Below are positions 1 to 12,100 of a DNA stretch of 64,000 nucleotides, in pieces. Origin of the DNA: Colletotrichum lupini (Eukaryota; Ascomycota; Sordariomycetes; Glomerellales; Glomerellaceae); contig NC_064675.1 in assembly GCF_023278565.1 (NCBI RefSeq), positions 248,001 to 312,000 of the forward strand, given 5' to 3'. The notes beneath the pieces are model-generated. The model had not been told where the DNA came from. It did not search any database and saw nothing but the letters and a program-made list of their open reading frames with translations. Every line of letters starts with the position of its first letter. Within the stretch, counting starts at the first letter, position 1. The position numbers and the translations under genes are program-made.

Positions 1-246
1 GACGTCGTCGGCCAGGGGGCCCGATGGCTGGTAGAATTTGGACTTGTCTACTGTGAATGTTCCTCGCGGGGCCTCGACGGACGTCCATGTCGTGGCCATA
101 TCGATATACGCCGGCGCCAGGCGTGGGGCCATGGCGAAGCTCGAAGATGTCAGACGGCGTATAGGGACGAGATCGTTGGCAGACTCGTTCTTTGCGTCGT
201 CTGCGCTCTTTGACCTCTTTAATCTCTTGGATATGCCGAACGTCAT
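1..246 (-). CDS. Partial hypothetical protein, N-terminal part, runs off the left edge
   Basis: The minus strand stays open from an ATG at 246 to the window edge, 82 codons, with codon use typical of the coding genes here (many C- or G-ending codons). The product starts MTFGISKRLKRSKSADD and has a basic, Ser/Lys-rich N-terminus followed by a less biased stretch (YIDMATTWTSVEAPRG). The ATG has A at -3. The same frame stays open upstream to about 310, where a CAG could be a splice acceptor, so the true start may lie in an earlier exon. I do not recognise the family. It is tail-to-tail with nothing visible; its upstream neighbour is the clg1 3' end, on the same strand. Confidence 0.5.
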   Translation of the reverse strand, partial: MTFGISKRLKRSKSADDAKNESANDLVPIRRLTSSSFAMAPRLAPAYIDMATTWTSVEAPRGTFTVDKSKFYQPSGPLADDV

Positions 247-301
247 CTTGCCGTCCAAGTCTTCGGGATAAGTTGCTGTCGCGTGCTTCCAGTTCCCAGG
301 C

Positions 302-1706
302 AAGCGTTCACTGACACTCTTCGTCTATAGCTCGTTCTTTGTCGGTATTTTAGGAGGAATACGTAAGAGGTGATAGGCTGACTGACAACTCTTGGCTGAT
401 ATGTGCCTCTCAAGACAAATGATCAACAGGTGGGAGATTTTCACTGCTCTTGAAAGGTAGGCATCGTGCCATATCTTCCCAGCCCCGGATCCATCTCCGA
501 TTGCATATTGCATGATAAAGTTCTAGTGGTTGATCAGGGTCCACGTTCATGATGGGCGATTTCACGAGCGATCCGGGCTGGTTCTGAAATCCATCTCCGA
601 TGAAGCACATCGCAATGCTTTTCCCAGGCGATCAAATCATCCTCAGAAGGAATCACCTCCTTGATACCCTTCTGGAAACAAGTGATGCTCAAGGTGCCAA
701 CACGAGCCTTTCACATGTACCCAAGTAAAGAGTAGATAAGCTAGGCGAGGATCTCTGGAGTCCGCTCATCTGAATAGATCAGAGACACCTAATCTCATTG
801 GCCTGTTCAAGGTGTTTGACTGTCCATGACGGACCCCATTATCTGCAGCGCGCTTGCGACCTATTTGCGAGACATTTCCGTCGCCCAGAGCGTTCCAAAA
901 CAAGATGTGGTACACTACTTTTCAAATGGTTCGTGGCTGTCCAGTCTACAAGTGTTTGAATTTTCCTCCCACGCAATTATCAATTGACAATTACCTGGGC
1001 GAATATTCTGACACCGTACCGTGCCAAGCACGATATTGCATTCATTTTCACACAGTGAATTTCAATCAACCAAATGTCACCAAAACTGCAATGTCACTGT
1101 CCCCCTCTGATTGGTTCAAACCTACAAACTCAATCTGCCCATAATCCAGCGACAGGCTTTTGACCATCACCATATGGAACTAGAAATATATGCTTACTTT
1201 TACTTTTTTGATTTGATTCGCTTGATCTTTCGTGATCTAGCTGTCATCGCTGACGCTTGATTTCTATCTACGCCGAAAAAAGGCTCCTTTGCCTCTTCGG
1301 AAGAAGCCAAGAAAAAATCAAACGCTTCGGCTTGTTGGGGAAGCCGAGCTTGCGTGGTGCATCATCTACCAGATGATGCGTAAGCTCGAAGGACCATTGC
1401 TCTTTCTTGCCTTGTTAACCTCCTTGTTGCCCCGAAAGCCCAAAAGTAGGGAAAGAGAGAAAAAGACAACTCCGCCTGATGCAATTTTCACAGTTGATCC
1501 ATGAGAATCGTCCCTTTCCTTGCCAAGATCCCCCAAATTTCCCCAATCCTCCTTGCCCGCTGATGAAGTAAAAAAATAATGATCCTGACCCGACGCCTTG
1601 GACAATGCAATGCTTAATAAAATGAGTTGAAAGATCTATCCTCGGGGTATTGTCCCCGAGGAATGTATGGTGGAAATGGTGGCTGGTTCATTCGATTCCC
1701 AAGCCT
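302..1706. other. Intergenic region with hairpin-forming repeats
   Basis: I see no gene in this stretch. Short open frames at 854-1144 (+) and 1366-1605 (-) have no family signature and unusual composition. The right end is probably the 3' UTR of clg1. It contains a perfect 8-bp inverted repeat (1640-1661) and two further stem-loop candidates at 1324-1391. Confidence 0.5.
1640..1661 (-). terminator. Perfect inverted repeat in the clg1 3' UTR
   Basis: CCTCGGGG is followed by a 6-nt loop and CCCCGAGG, an 8-bp perfect GC-rich stem 46 nt beyond the clg1 stop codon. It could be a 3' UTR RNA structure that affects stability or 3'-end formation. Fungal Pol II termination does not need such hairpins, so the role is a guess. 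Confidence 0.35.
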
Positions 1707-3850
1707 CTAGTTCGGGAAAGGTCCCTGCGGCAGACCATGGGGCATATGCGGCATGTGAGCGCTCATTCTGTAGGGCGCATGCATGAATTCAGGAACTACG
1801 CCGGTTCGCAGGTCGTTGCGCCGCCCGAGAGGTTGGTAGTGCATCTGTGTCGTAGGCAGATGATACTCGTTGAGAGAAGCCGACGGCGGAGGGTAAAGTA
1901 GTGTGTTGACATGACGAATAGGCTTGTACGGGCTGGGTCGCTGTTGAAGATAAACGCTGGGCGAGTGTGACATGGGCGTATGTGAGATCGGGGTGTGCAT
2001 GACAGATGTCGGGAACTGTTCCCCGAGAGGCGAAGACGCATACACAGAGAGACTTCCTGGACTGTGTCTCTTGGTCGGAGTGCCGTATCCCATGTTGGGA
2101 TGCATCGGTACATTCGAGGGCGTAAGCGAGGCCTGCGGTATCGAGGTCGTGGCTGGCATGGGCAGCTGCGGCATCGAGACTGTCGTGGCAGGGTTGAACA
2201 CTGTTGCCATGGCACGAACGCCGTTGCTCAAGGGCGGCAAGGAGACGTGTTGCTGCGCCGGGTAGGTCGTCGGGGCCGGGTACATTTGTGCCTGTGATGG
2301 TGTGGGGTTGGTATTCAGCGTCAGGTTCGGTACGGGCAGACGCATCGGCTGCTCGTTGACCGCCATAGGTCTACCGACAGGGGGCATCGCATTGGGCTGC
2401 CTGCTAAGTCGCTTCGCCGGGGGCTCTGCCACATCTTCCTCTGAGCTTCTCTTACGAGCATTCATGTTCATGCCCGGGACGTGCTTGCCAGAAAGTGGTG
2501 ACACCTGAGGGTTGTGATGATATGTCGAGGGCCAAGCCTGCGTGTTGCTCTGCGCGTTCGTGCTCGGTGAGTAGACGTTTGCGGCAGAAGGCGTGAGGGG
2601 CGGGAAAGAGACTGCGGGCTGTGCGGCGGCGATGGGCGATGGGACCGGCGAGGTGAAGGACTTGTTCAAAGGTGAAGTCGGTTGCTTCTGCGCCCGCTCG
2701 TAGTATTCCGAGAAGCAAGATAGCTTTACGAGCCATTCCTCCCACTCCTCTTTGGTGGCCAGCAGGCTGTAGCGCATGTTGCTGAGGAACTCGACCTCCA
2801 TCACATGGATCTCTTGAACGGTAATGCCGGAGACTTCGGCCCAGGTTTTGTTCGTGTAGGTGTTATCATCCAAAACTACGAGGTGTCAGCAAAAGACTCA
2901 ACCCTCCCCCCTATTGCAATCATCACTTACACTTATTGCCCAGCATGAGGGCAACCGTCAAAAGACGATACTCACTACCGGACCGACCTTTGACGGAAGG
3001 ATTTGTCGTCTTCAATCGATAGACGAAAAGCAGGGCCAACAGAATCACGTTTTGCGTGACTTGGGTCGTCGAGAGCACGCTGTAGGCCCACTTCTTGAAC
3101 TGGGGGAAGGGGGTCGCATACTCGGTGAGGCGAGGTACGGTGGCGGTCGATGGACGAGAACGGATGTTCTCAGCGATTCGCAGGGTGTCCATAGACTCGA
3201 ACCAAAAGAGGCACGTAATCTGAGAGAGGTCAGCTACTACTATTCTTCTTCTTTGCGGGCCAAGTCCAGCTTACCTGTGCGGCAAAGTCGGCCAAGTTAC
3301 CACCCTTGGGATTAATGCAGCTCGGTATCGACAGACTGTGCAGAACGAGAGCCGAAGAGCCCTTACGTGACGAAGTGTCATCTGGCTTGCCAATGGCACC
3401 TGAAGTCGGTGTTGACGGGCGAGTCGAGTGTCGAGAGGTGGTTGAGTATTGGCTAGTGCCCGAGGCCGGATTCGTTACCGGTTGCGGGGGTTGGGAATAC
3501 GTGTTGGCGGGTTGTTGATACCGAGAATATTGAGGGCCTCTCGCAGCCTCGGCCATGACAGCCTTAGGTCCTCTTGCCTGAGCAACTGAGGAAGGGTATG
3601 AGGGAAGAACATGGCTGTCGTAGGAGACAAGGTGAGGGGCGTGGTAGGTAGCACTCATGGCGTCGGTTGGCGGCGTGCGAAGCCCGCCCCGGTACAGAGA
3701 AGCTCCTGCCCCGAGATCGAACCTGGAAACTTTTTGCGAGTGAGTGGCTGTGAAGGAGGTTTGCTGAGAGTAGCTCTGTCTACACGACAAGGGGTGTGCA
3801 GGAGACAGAGGGAGGCTGTAGAAGGGCAAAGGTGCGGCAGTCGAACACAT
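1707..3850 (-). CDS. clg1: Pho85-type cyclin, Clg1/PHO80 family
   Basis: Cyclin partner of a Pho85-like cyclin-dependent kinase. Three exons: 3850-3275, 2931-3219 and 1707-2875, joined by introns of 55 and 55 nt (GTAAGC...CAG and GTAAGT...TAG). The joined protein is 677 aa. Residues of about 180-360 form the cyclin box. The second splice restores LGNKFLDDNTYTNKTWAEVSG, the hallmark of PHO80-like cyclins, followed by EVEFLSNMRYSLLATKEEWEEW. The rest is a Ser/Pro/Gln-rich N-terminus and a long Pro/Met-rich tail with a Lys/Arg cluster (ARKRSSEED...AKRLSRQ) that could be a nuclear signal. The frame is open upstream of the chosen ATG to 4094 without another ATG. ATG 3850 is the first in frame; ATG 3658 (MSATYHAPHL) is the alternative. 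Yeast Clg1 and S. pombe clg1 act in nutrient and autophagy signalling. Family assignment is firm; the exact start is not. Confidence 0.82.
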
Positions 3851-5216
3851 CGGAGCGGGGGAAGTTGATCGTTGGCTCGCGGAGGGGGGGCTCGAGGTTC
3901 GTCGTTCGAAGGTCGACAATCTCTTGAGCGATGCTTCGGCTGCAGGAGAAGTATTTTTTCGAGAGGTCGAATAGAGGTCGGAAAATGGTGGAAGAGAGAG
4001 TGGCGGGTCGAGAGGTATCAGTCGAGAGAAATCAAGGTCGGCTACTACATTTGTGGTTGAAGCAGGCGACAGAGTTCCGAATATGATTCACTTGTAGAAG
4101 CTTCCTTTCCTAGAGAGAGATTTGTGTGCACCTCGGCAGAATGCTGTGGGCAGTTTGAGTCGGGCAGAAAAGGTCAACCTGAGATTATATGAATGCTCCC
4201 GTCGGGTGGTTTTCGTCTGTACTCGCAAGCTCGAAATCGCAGTTCTCTTGAGGATTGGTGATTCTTGTTGAGGGGTGTCTTGTCTCCGTCACGAGCTGGC
4301 CATGGCAGGGTGAATCGTGCAAGAATTTGGTCCAGCCGCAGTCTCGATCCAAGATGTTCGTGCTCGTGATCCAAGAATCGAGGAGGGCGTGAATCGTGTT
4401 CGTCGACCGTTGAGGTGCTGATTCGATTGCAGGAGCAAAGTAGAAAGAAGTAGGAGCAGGAGAACACCTTTGGAGGGGTGGATTGGTGGGCACAGTGACC
4501 AAGGTATGGGAATCGGAGATGGGTTCGACGTTGATGTCAGGTCGACAAGGTACGAATAAGTCGGAGGGGTGAATGGGTCGGTGGATTAAATTCGGTGGAA
4601 ATGGGAGGTAGGTATAAGGTAAGGTGGAAGAGGTGACCCTGGGCCGACGTGTACTTCAGATTGTCCGTGTAAATGAAGGGCTCGTGGGTGGTGAGGTCAA
4701 TGGGGCTCCGTGATTCGGTGGGATGGCCGTGGTGGGAAGGATGGATGGGTGCGAGAAAGAAGAGTGTGGCCGGCGGTGTTGGAATTGTATTGTATTGTAC
4801 GGGATGTTGCTTGGGTATTTGGCACACGCACGCATACATGTACACATACAACAACAGCAACACCACTAGTCCAGAGTGATGGAAGAAGAAGGATGATAAT
4901 AACAAGTAAGAAGAGGCTAAAGACCAGAAGCAGTAGCAAGAGGGTCCCCGTCAACAAAAACAAGATTAGCACCTTTTGAGAGAATATAAAATAAAAAAAG
5001 AGACGAGGCAAGGCAAGCTGGACGAAGCAGAGAGAAAGAAGCAAGGTAAAGGCAAGGTAAGGCACCTCTCACACGGCAAGAAGGTCGGGGCCGGGGGTCC
5101 AGGTAGAAAGGTAAGGTGAGGTACGAAGTGATAGATTGGAAGCCGAAGCAGTAAAACCACAAAAAAAACGGAGGTCTAGTGATATGGTTGCGTCGTTCGT
5201 TGTCTGGACCCTGGGA

Positions 5217-5217
<1 letters not shown>

Positions 5218-5245
<28 letters not shown>
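5218..5245. repeat. (CT)n dinucleotide microsatellite
   Basis: About 14 uninterrupted CT units, read as GA on the clg1 strand, in the putative clg1 leader. GA/CT tracts in fungal promoters often exclude nucleosomes; that role here is inference. Confidence 0.9.
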
Positions 5246-5251
<6 letters not shown>

Positions 5252-6059
5252 GCTTCCCCGTTTTTCGTCTTTATTTTTATTTTAATTATTATTATTATTT
5301 GGAGAAAACTTGCAGCAACACCCGCAGCCAGAGAGACATGAGTGAGTAAGGCAAGGTTAAAAAAAAATAAGGAACACACCTCACTACCAAGGAAAGTCAA
5401 GTACCTAGTTCCCAGCCTAGGCCCAGTAGCGCATGTACCGGTCATCCACAGATTGTAGGCAAAGTCACTAGATACGGATGTCTTGTGCGAGCGCTGTGTG
5501 AGAGGAGAAGTATCCGTCTCCGCGCGCCCTGGTTATGGGTCCTCGTCTGGGTCAGGTCTGTGGTCGCAGTGGATGAGGGAAGGCATGGGATTGGGATTGG
5601 GGGTTTTGGGCAAGGGCAGGCAGGTGGCACTGTGGCAGGAAAGGGACGGGACCCGGGACAGACAACATGGGACATGGAGGGATGGATGGGATGTACCGTG
5701 TATCTCCGTACCCTCAAGTATGGGGATGAGGATGAGGATTGAGGAAGGGACGTGGGAGGGGAGGGGACCAAGGTACCTTGTTCCATGTGCGGCCTACGGT
5801 GCGGCGTGCCCTGTCCTTAGTCTTTGACTTGGAGGGGAAGGGGGGGCAGGTGAGGTGGGCAAGAAAAAGAAGATACTTACCATCCAGCTTGTTCGATTCC
5901 TACCTGCCTGACGGGGGGTACGGGTCTCCAGCAAATAAAACAACCCATCCGCAAGCGCAGGTTTGATTCAGCTGTGGAGGTCGGAGGAGCAAAGAAAGAA
6001 AAGGGCGACGCCGCACCTCACCTCAACCGGGAAGCTCCAGCACCGGCAGCACCAACCTG

Positions 6060-6127
6060 CCACACCACACCACACCACACCACACCACACCACACCACAC
6101 CACACCACACCACACCACACCACACCA
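6060..6127. repeat. Pentanucleotide array, 13 copies of CACAC
   Basis: Thirteen perfect head-to-tail CACAC units (6061-6125) with no interruption; the other strand is a G/T-rich GTGTG array. It lies in non-coding DNA. It is not the canonical fungal telomere repeat (TTAGGG). Confidence 0.95.
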
Positions 6128-9100
6128 ACTGGCAAAAAAGCACCAACATGGTCGGTCGGCGGAGAGGAGCAGGGGCTCCAGAGTCCAGGGAAGAAGGCAA
6201 CTTTAGCAAGGAACATGACCCCAGAATTAGATACTTGCTTTGCTCTGCAACTTCCATTGCAGCTAAGTCCGTCTCTATCCCTACTGCGTGTATTCCCGTT
6301 GACTGGGTGCCCCTCCAAGTCAGGTAGGTTGTGGTAATAAGGACCGTAAGGTATCCGTACTGGGAAGTGCCGCCTTGAGGACAACCACTCAGTGCACAAA
6401 GTACCTTGCTTTCCACAAAGTGTCCGTACGCTTCTTTGCAGCCACACAATACCAGCAAGAGCAGCAATATGTGTACCTCTTCGGAGCCTGGAGGGAGTTA
6501 GGAACAAGGCAGGCAAACAAACCTGAAGCCAGACTTTCCCCGTAGCCGTCCCTCTCAGCTAGCCCGCCCGCCCGCCCCTCAACAAGCAACCACGTAACCA
6601 AGCCGATTATGGAAACAAGCCGCAAAAAATGCAAAAGTCAGGAAGGATTCAAGGAGACTAAGAGACAATTTGGCTCAGGTACGCAAAGAACTTTGGGCCA
6701 ACCATGTCGCGAGGCAATCTTAAAGTGGGTCTTGAACCCAGAGGGTGAGAGGGAGGAAGGAAGGGGGGAAAGAAGCAGAATGCACGAGGATACCTTAGAC
6801 GGAAAGAGCAGAGGTACTTGGCTTGAGGTACCTTTTTTCTCTCCCGTCCACCACCTGGGGCATGGTGGTATGTACCTTTTCTCGTGTTGCGCCACCAAAA
6901 AGACACATGCCTCGGGGGTTCCAGTCTCCAGTGGTTGGCCATTTTCGATGCGGAACACGATACACGGTATATCGATACGTACCTCGCTTTGCCTTGCGGC
7001 AATGCACTTGCATCTCGCACCGGCACCAACACCATCCATGGTGATTGATCCAACACCAATCCCAACCTCAACCAGCGTCAGCCATGAGGAGGCGCCGCGT
7101 ATGTGCATCTTTCGATACACAGGCAGCCAGATGGCAAGGCGAGGCACAGTCGAGGCACGCGAAAGAAAGCCCAGCCGAGCCAAGCAAGCCTACGCAGCTC
7201 CAGAGTTCATTAGTCGTCAGTGTCTTCCTCTCCTCGTCCCTGGCACTCACAGATCACACCTCACAGATCGATACTCCGTATCCGTACAGAGCGCGGATCA
7301 ACGAGACATTTGGGGTATCGTGATTGACAAAGCCTGGAGGCATCCGCAGAGCATGGTCCCGTTATTAGACGCAGAGTGAGTGACAGACAACCTGGAATCT
7401 GCCAGACCGATTGTCCTCCAACAGTCCAAGGCTCTGACCGGCCAGTCCCCGTCCAAAGTCGCAGTCCCGTTCCCAGGTGGCTTGGTAGCCATTCGACAAT
7501 GATTGTGAGGACACCCCCTGTCATGACCGTGACTGTAACTGTGACCCCGACCACGACAGATGGATGCTCTGCTCCGTCGTCAACGTTCAATCCCATCCTT
7601 GAATATGATCCAGCACAGCGTATCGGGCAGACGTACTACAAGCCTAGCCTGGTCGGTGATGGTCCGTCGGCGTCCAAGTGCCTTCGTCCGCCTGCCCCCG
7701 TCTGAGGTTTCCGCCAGACTCTTGCCTAGGCCCTGGTACCGATCCGAATTCTACCTAGCGCGACGGGCCCACCTTCAGCTCAGGTGCGGTAAATAGCAGG
7801 CCGTGTGAGAGCGGCGGCGATGAAGCAGCAAGTCCCCGAGCCTGAGATTTGGTGTGGGAAGTGAGCATGCCGCATGAGGTGTACAAATACACTTCTGCTC
7901 AGGGTTGAATCCTGGGCATTCGCACTTTCGTAGTGTAGTCGTGGGCGCGGGCGTGGGGTATGGGGGCGTGGTTCCTACACAAGAGTGTAGGTAGGTGGTG
8001 TATCGGAAGGGTGTGTAGATTGTATCCGTACTACTGACCGAGGGCGAGGGCGTGGAGGTGAAAACAAGCCGAGATTCTAAGTCAAGGTGAAAAAAGAAGA
8101 GTCGTGTCTGAATCAAATGTGCAAAGTTGCAAAAGGCTGCCGGCTAGACCAGAGGAAGAAGTTGTGGACTCAGACCTTCCAAGGTTGCGAGTGGACGGAT
8201 GGAACTGCCACTGGCGGAAAGGAAGATGCAAGTTTTCTGTCCTTTCTTTCCGTGATGGTGGAGTGGCACCTGAGTGGTCGTTTTTTTTCCCCTTCTTTCA
8301 GATTCTCCATCGGTCTTGAGGGTTGGTCTCCACTTCCGAGCCAATCAGGTCGATTCAGCCAATCAGGCTACTTTTGGTCTGGATGCAGCCCCAGCAGAGG
8401 GGGAGAGCAGGTGCCAGGTGCAGGGCATGCTGCACCGACCACACCTCAGGCTTCCAATGTTGCAGGCCAGGCCACCACCACCAATTTTCTGAAGTCGGGT
8501 GCGGGTGTCAATTCGTACCGAGAAGAGACTTTGAACGTCCTTGATGAGCTGCTCGCGAGCACAGGCAAGGAATATCTGATACCTTGTGTGGGTGGAGGGC
8601 TGAAAGAAACGCCAAAGAGGAGTCGTGGAGCTGCAAGAAAAGGAAAAGAAAGGACCAGACACCTTGTAGTACGTACAAGTACTCTGTATCCACTCACGTG
8701 CTACTGGCACCTACCGCAGTAGGTACGCAGTACGCGGTACCTCACTAAGGCACGTAGAGCCCAGCTCGACAAGGGCGCGAGGAGGAAACAAGGTGACGAG
8801 GAAAAGCTACCTACCCTCCGCTATCATTCATACTGAAGATCAAGGTACTCCGAATTCCACCATCTCAAGTGTTCCTGTATTTGTATCTATCCGTGTGTCT
8901 GTACCGATACAATCGAGTCGAATCAACGACAGCGCCCAGTATGCCCTCGTCCACTGTTTCGCCCAGTCAGCAAAGCCGAATGAGTTACTGCAAGACGTCA
9001 AATGTCAAGACTCAACTTCTCTCACGCAGCTCTCATGGTCTAATAAGCAATCCTAGAACCAGAGGGAGGGGAAGGCATGCTTGATGCTTTTCCCGTCTCC

Positions 9101-12100
9101 GTGCGCCTATCCGCCGGGCGCCTCATTGCCTTCCATCTTTAACCTTCCAGCCAATTATGGGCCGGGTCATGCTACTTCGCATTCCTCCAAGCCTCGAGGA
9201 GAAGGCAACAGAACTTGATATTCAGACGCCCCCCCCCCCATCTCACTTCTCTGCTCTTCTCCTGGAGCTTCGGCTTCTCACACCCATCTCCCCCTCTCAT
9301 GCCCCCCTTTCTCCTGCACCACCGCCCTGCCAGCACTGCTCACCCTCTTTTTCCATCTGCTGCGCTGATTGAGCCACACTAGGGCCTGGGTCTCGGGCGT
9401 GGTTTGGTCTTGGGGTCGGGTGGGGTTGTCAAGTGGCCCTTTCTTCGGTCCTGGGTGCGGGTGCGACTACGACTACGACTCCGACTCTGCTGAACGGAGT
9501 ACGAAGTAGCCGTAAATGACTGACAAGGGGGGGGCACGCCGCGTACAGGGAGGAAGCAGAAGACCGCTAATTACCTATGCTACCACGACATGGCGGCGGG
9601 TAGAGACCAGTTGAGCCCGCACATAGCTTTGCAGTCTTCCCATCCAGATACCACTGACCAGTGGCTAGCCAGACGGGCAGGACAGGGAAGAGGCCGGCAT
9701 GGAAGACGAGAGCTGCACCTCCGCTCGCTGCACTACCAGTCCACAACGGTGACTAGAGAATGCTAGAGACGTGTTTGTCGGTCGATAGCAGAGGCCACCG
9801 GAATCCAGGCGTGGGTGCCGACTACAGAGACTCTCCCCTTTCGTCGCGAACAGGTCGCTTCTTGCGAATACCGACATTGTGATGTCCTAGTGATAGTCGC
9901 AGTTAGCCAGTTCGATATCGTCAGCAAATGAGCATCAGCCTACTTAGTGTACACCAACCAACAAGTGTTTCGGCCCACAGGCTTTGCCCGTCAGCGATAG
10001 CTTCAGCCATCGCCCACCTTGACGGCAAGAAACCGTCTCAAACGCCTCAGGCACCGTCAGATATAAACTGTTCCAGAGCAGTCCAACAGGGGTCGGATAA
10101 TACAGCACATCTCTGTATGGAGTACTATGTAGGCTTGACCTGGCTTGCCTGCGTCGCTGTATGATGGATCGCTGGGTGTGTGAAGTGCTCGGCTTGTGCA
10201 TCCTCGTACCACAAACGGAACAGGACCGGCGAGGGGGCGTTGCGTTGCGTTGCGTTGCGCTGCGCTGTGTATCCGTACAGTATCAGTAGGCTCCCTAGCG
10301 CAACAGCGAGCCCCATCCATCGTCAGCCATCGTCAGCATGTCCATCACTGGCACATTTCGGTGGTACTTACGGATAATCTTGAGCATCTCGTCCCATCCC
10401 ATCCACAGGCTCATAACCCACACTCACGCCCACTCCGCGCAATGCGGCACCAACCCCACACCAAACTCTTTCGGCCCTCGTTCGTTTTGGGCTCTGCTCA
10501 TACAAGGTACGTCTGCCCTGTATCCGTAGAGCACCTGCATCCTGCTAAAACCTTGGCTGAACTGCACCGCACAGTGGGCGAAGCACCTTACATGGGCCAT
10601 GCAATGCTTTTTTCGCCTGACTGTCTTTGAGCCTTGAGATAACCTTAGACCACGCCGTATCAGGGCTTGGCCGTCTTCGATGCCTCGAACCCAAGTGGCC
10701 TTGGTTTCCATTCGTTGTCTTGAGTCACTAGCCGCTGCAGCGCCTCTGGATGGTCGGTTCGTCCACGGCTGAGTTCCCATTCGTAACACCTGCTTCCGCA
10801 ACATGCTTTCCTCCCGGTTGTAATGGTCCCCGGCCCATTACATAGATTCCTCTCGTCTCAAACCCTTTCGGTAACGCGGGCGTCATTTTCCTCGGCCGCC
10901 GTCTTTGGGGCATATTACGCCCGCCCTCGGCTGCCATCGTGCCGCATGCTGCAGGATAGTTTTCGGGACGAGATTCCAGCGTCCGTTTCCAAGCAGAATT
11001 TGCTTGCGCCCTCGTGAACGGAGTACGTTCAGCAACATGACGGCCTCGCCAGAGAAACATCCTAAACAGACCGTGACTCGCGCGTCTGCGTTCACTTTGC
11101 TAAGTTATGCTCAGCATTCAAATTTCCCAAAAAGTGACGCAGACTTGCAACTCGAACAACGTACGGTTGTCGGACGGGACTTTCCGTCCCCTCCAACCTC
11201 CACGGAGCTCAAGCAACAGTGACTCAAGCACACCTAACCCTCTTGACAACACTCCAGAAAATTCGTCTTAGCTTCCGGTGCGCGTACGAATTGTGGTGTG
11301 TGGTATTGTTCCGGGCATAGCCTTGTTTCGATATTGCCCAAGTCCCTGACAACATGTACTGCGTATAGATACCTCACATGCCTAGCCCGTACTGTCTCAT
11401 CAAAGTGCGAAACTTTCGAACGCCTGCTTGCAATCCATCCCATCAAATACTCTGATAGCTCCACGATCATTTGCGTATCGAATAGATGCCGCAGGTTCGC
11501 GGTAGGCCAGACGGAATGAGGGCACCGTACATTCGAGACCTTATTTCGCCTCCGCACATCAGCGCTTCTCAAATTGACCAAAGTCAACAACGGTAGGGAA
11601 GAAATCTGGCAAGGAACACCTTACTTTGCAAGACGTCTAGTCTCCGTCGCTCTGATTCGTGCGGCGTGCCCAACAGCTCAGATCTTCAGAGGTCGGCAAA
11701 TCCCAGACGACCCAGCATGTTGAATTAACCCAGGCATTGGTGCTGCACCGCAGTAGAAGTTCCATATCCGTGCCCACACTGTCGTGGCTCGACGCACAAA
11801 AGAGGCTGGCATTGGCATTTCGATGGGTGAGAAATGGCCGATCCAATTTAGTCCAGCTGCTTGCAGGCGAGTCAACTTTCCAGCCCAGGGCAAAGAAAGC
11901 AACACAAGACCGACGTGAGGCACGATCCCTTGTGTCACCTTGCGTCCCGCAACAGAAACACGGCCGCTGACGGCAGCGCACCGTCTTTTCGCCTGTTTGC
12001 TGGCGTTGACTCGGTGTGAATTGTGATCTAGGTGGATGTCGATGCTAGGAAGGTAATCTGGTCACTGGAGTCTTGGTATCGTGGCCGTGGTAGTGCGGGG

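Larger units (their letters stand above)
3851..9100. other. Gene-free region; probable leader and promoter of clg1, then low-complexity intergenic DNA
   Basis: No credible ORF on either strand. On the minus strand a strong splice donor (GGATG then GTAAGTATCT, cut at 5880/5881) and a pyrimidine-tract acceptor (CTCTCTCTAG ending at 4110) suggest a 5' UTR intron of about 1.77 kb in clg1. The region contains a CT run (5218-5245), a CACAC pentamer array (6060-6127), many AAGGTA / GGTACC words, and GTATCCGTA words at 6351, 7272 and 8022. Confidence 0.5.

Noticed and set aside
6060..6127. Telomere or subtelomere marker at the CACAC array
   Set aside because: The canonical fungal repeat TTAGGG is not present, the array lies between housekeeping-type genes, and only one short array was found.
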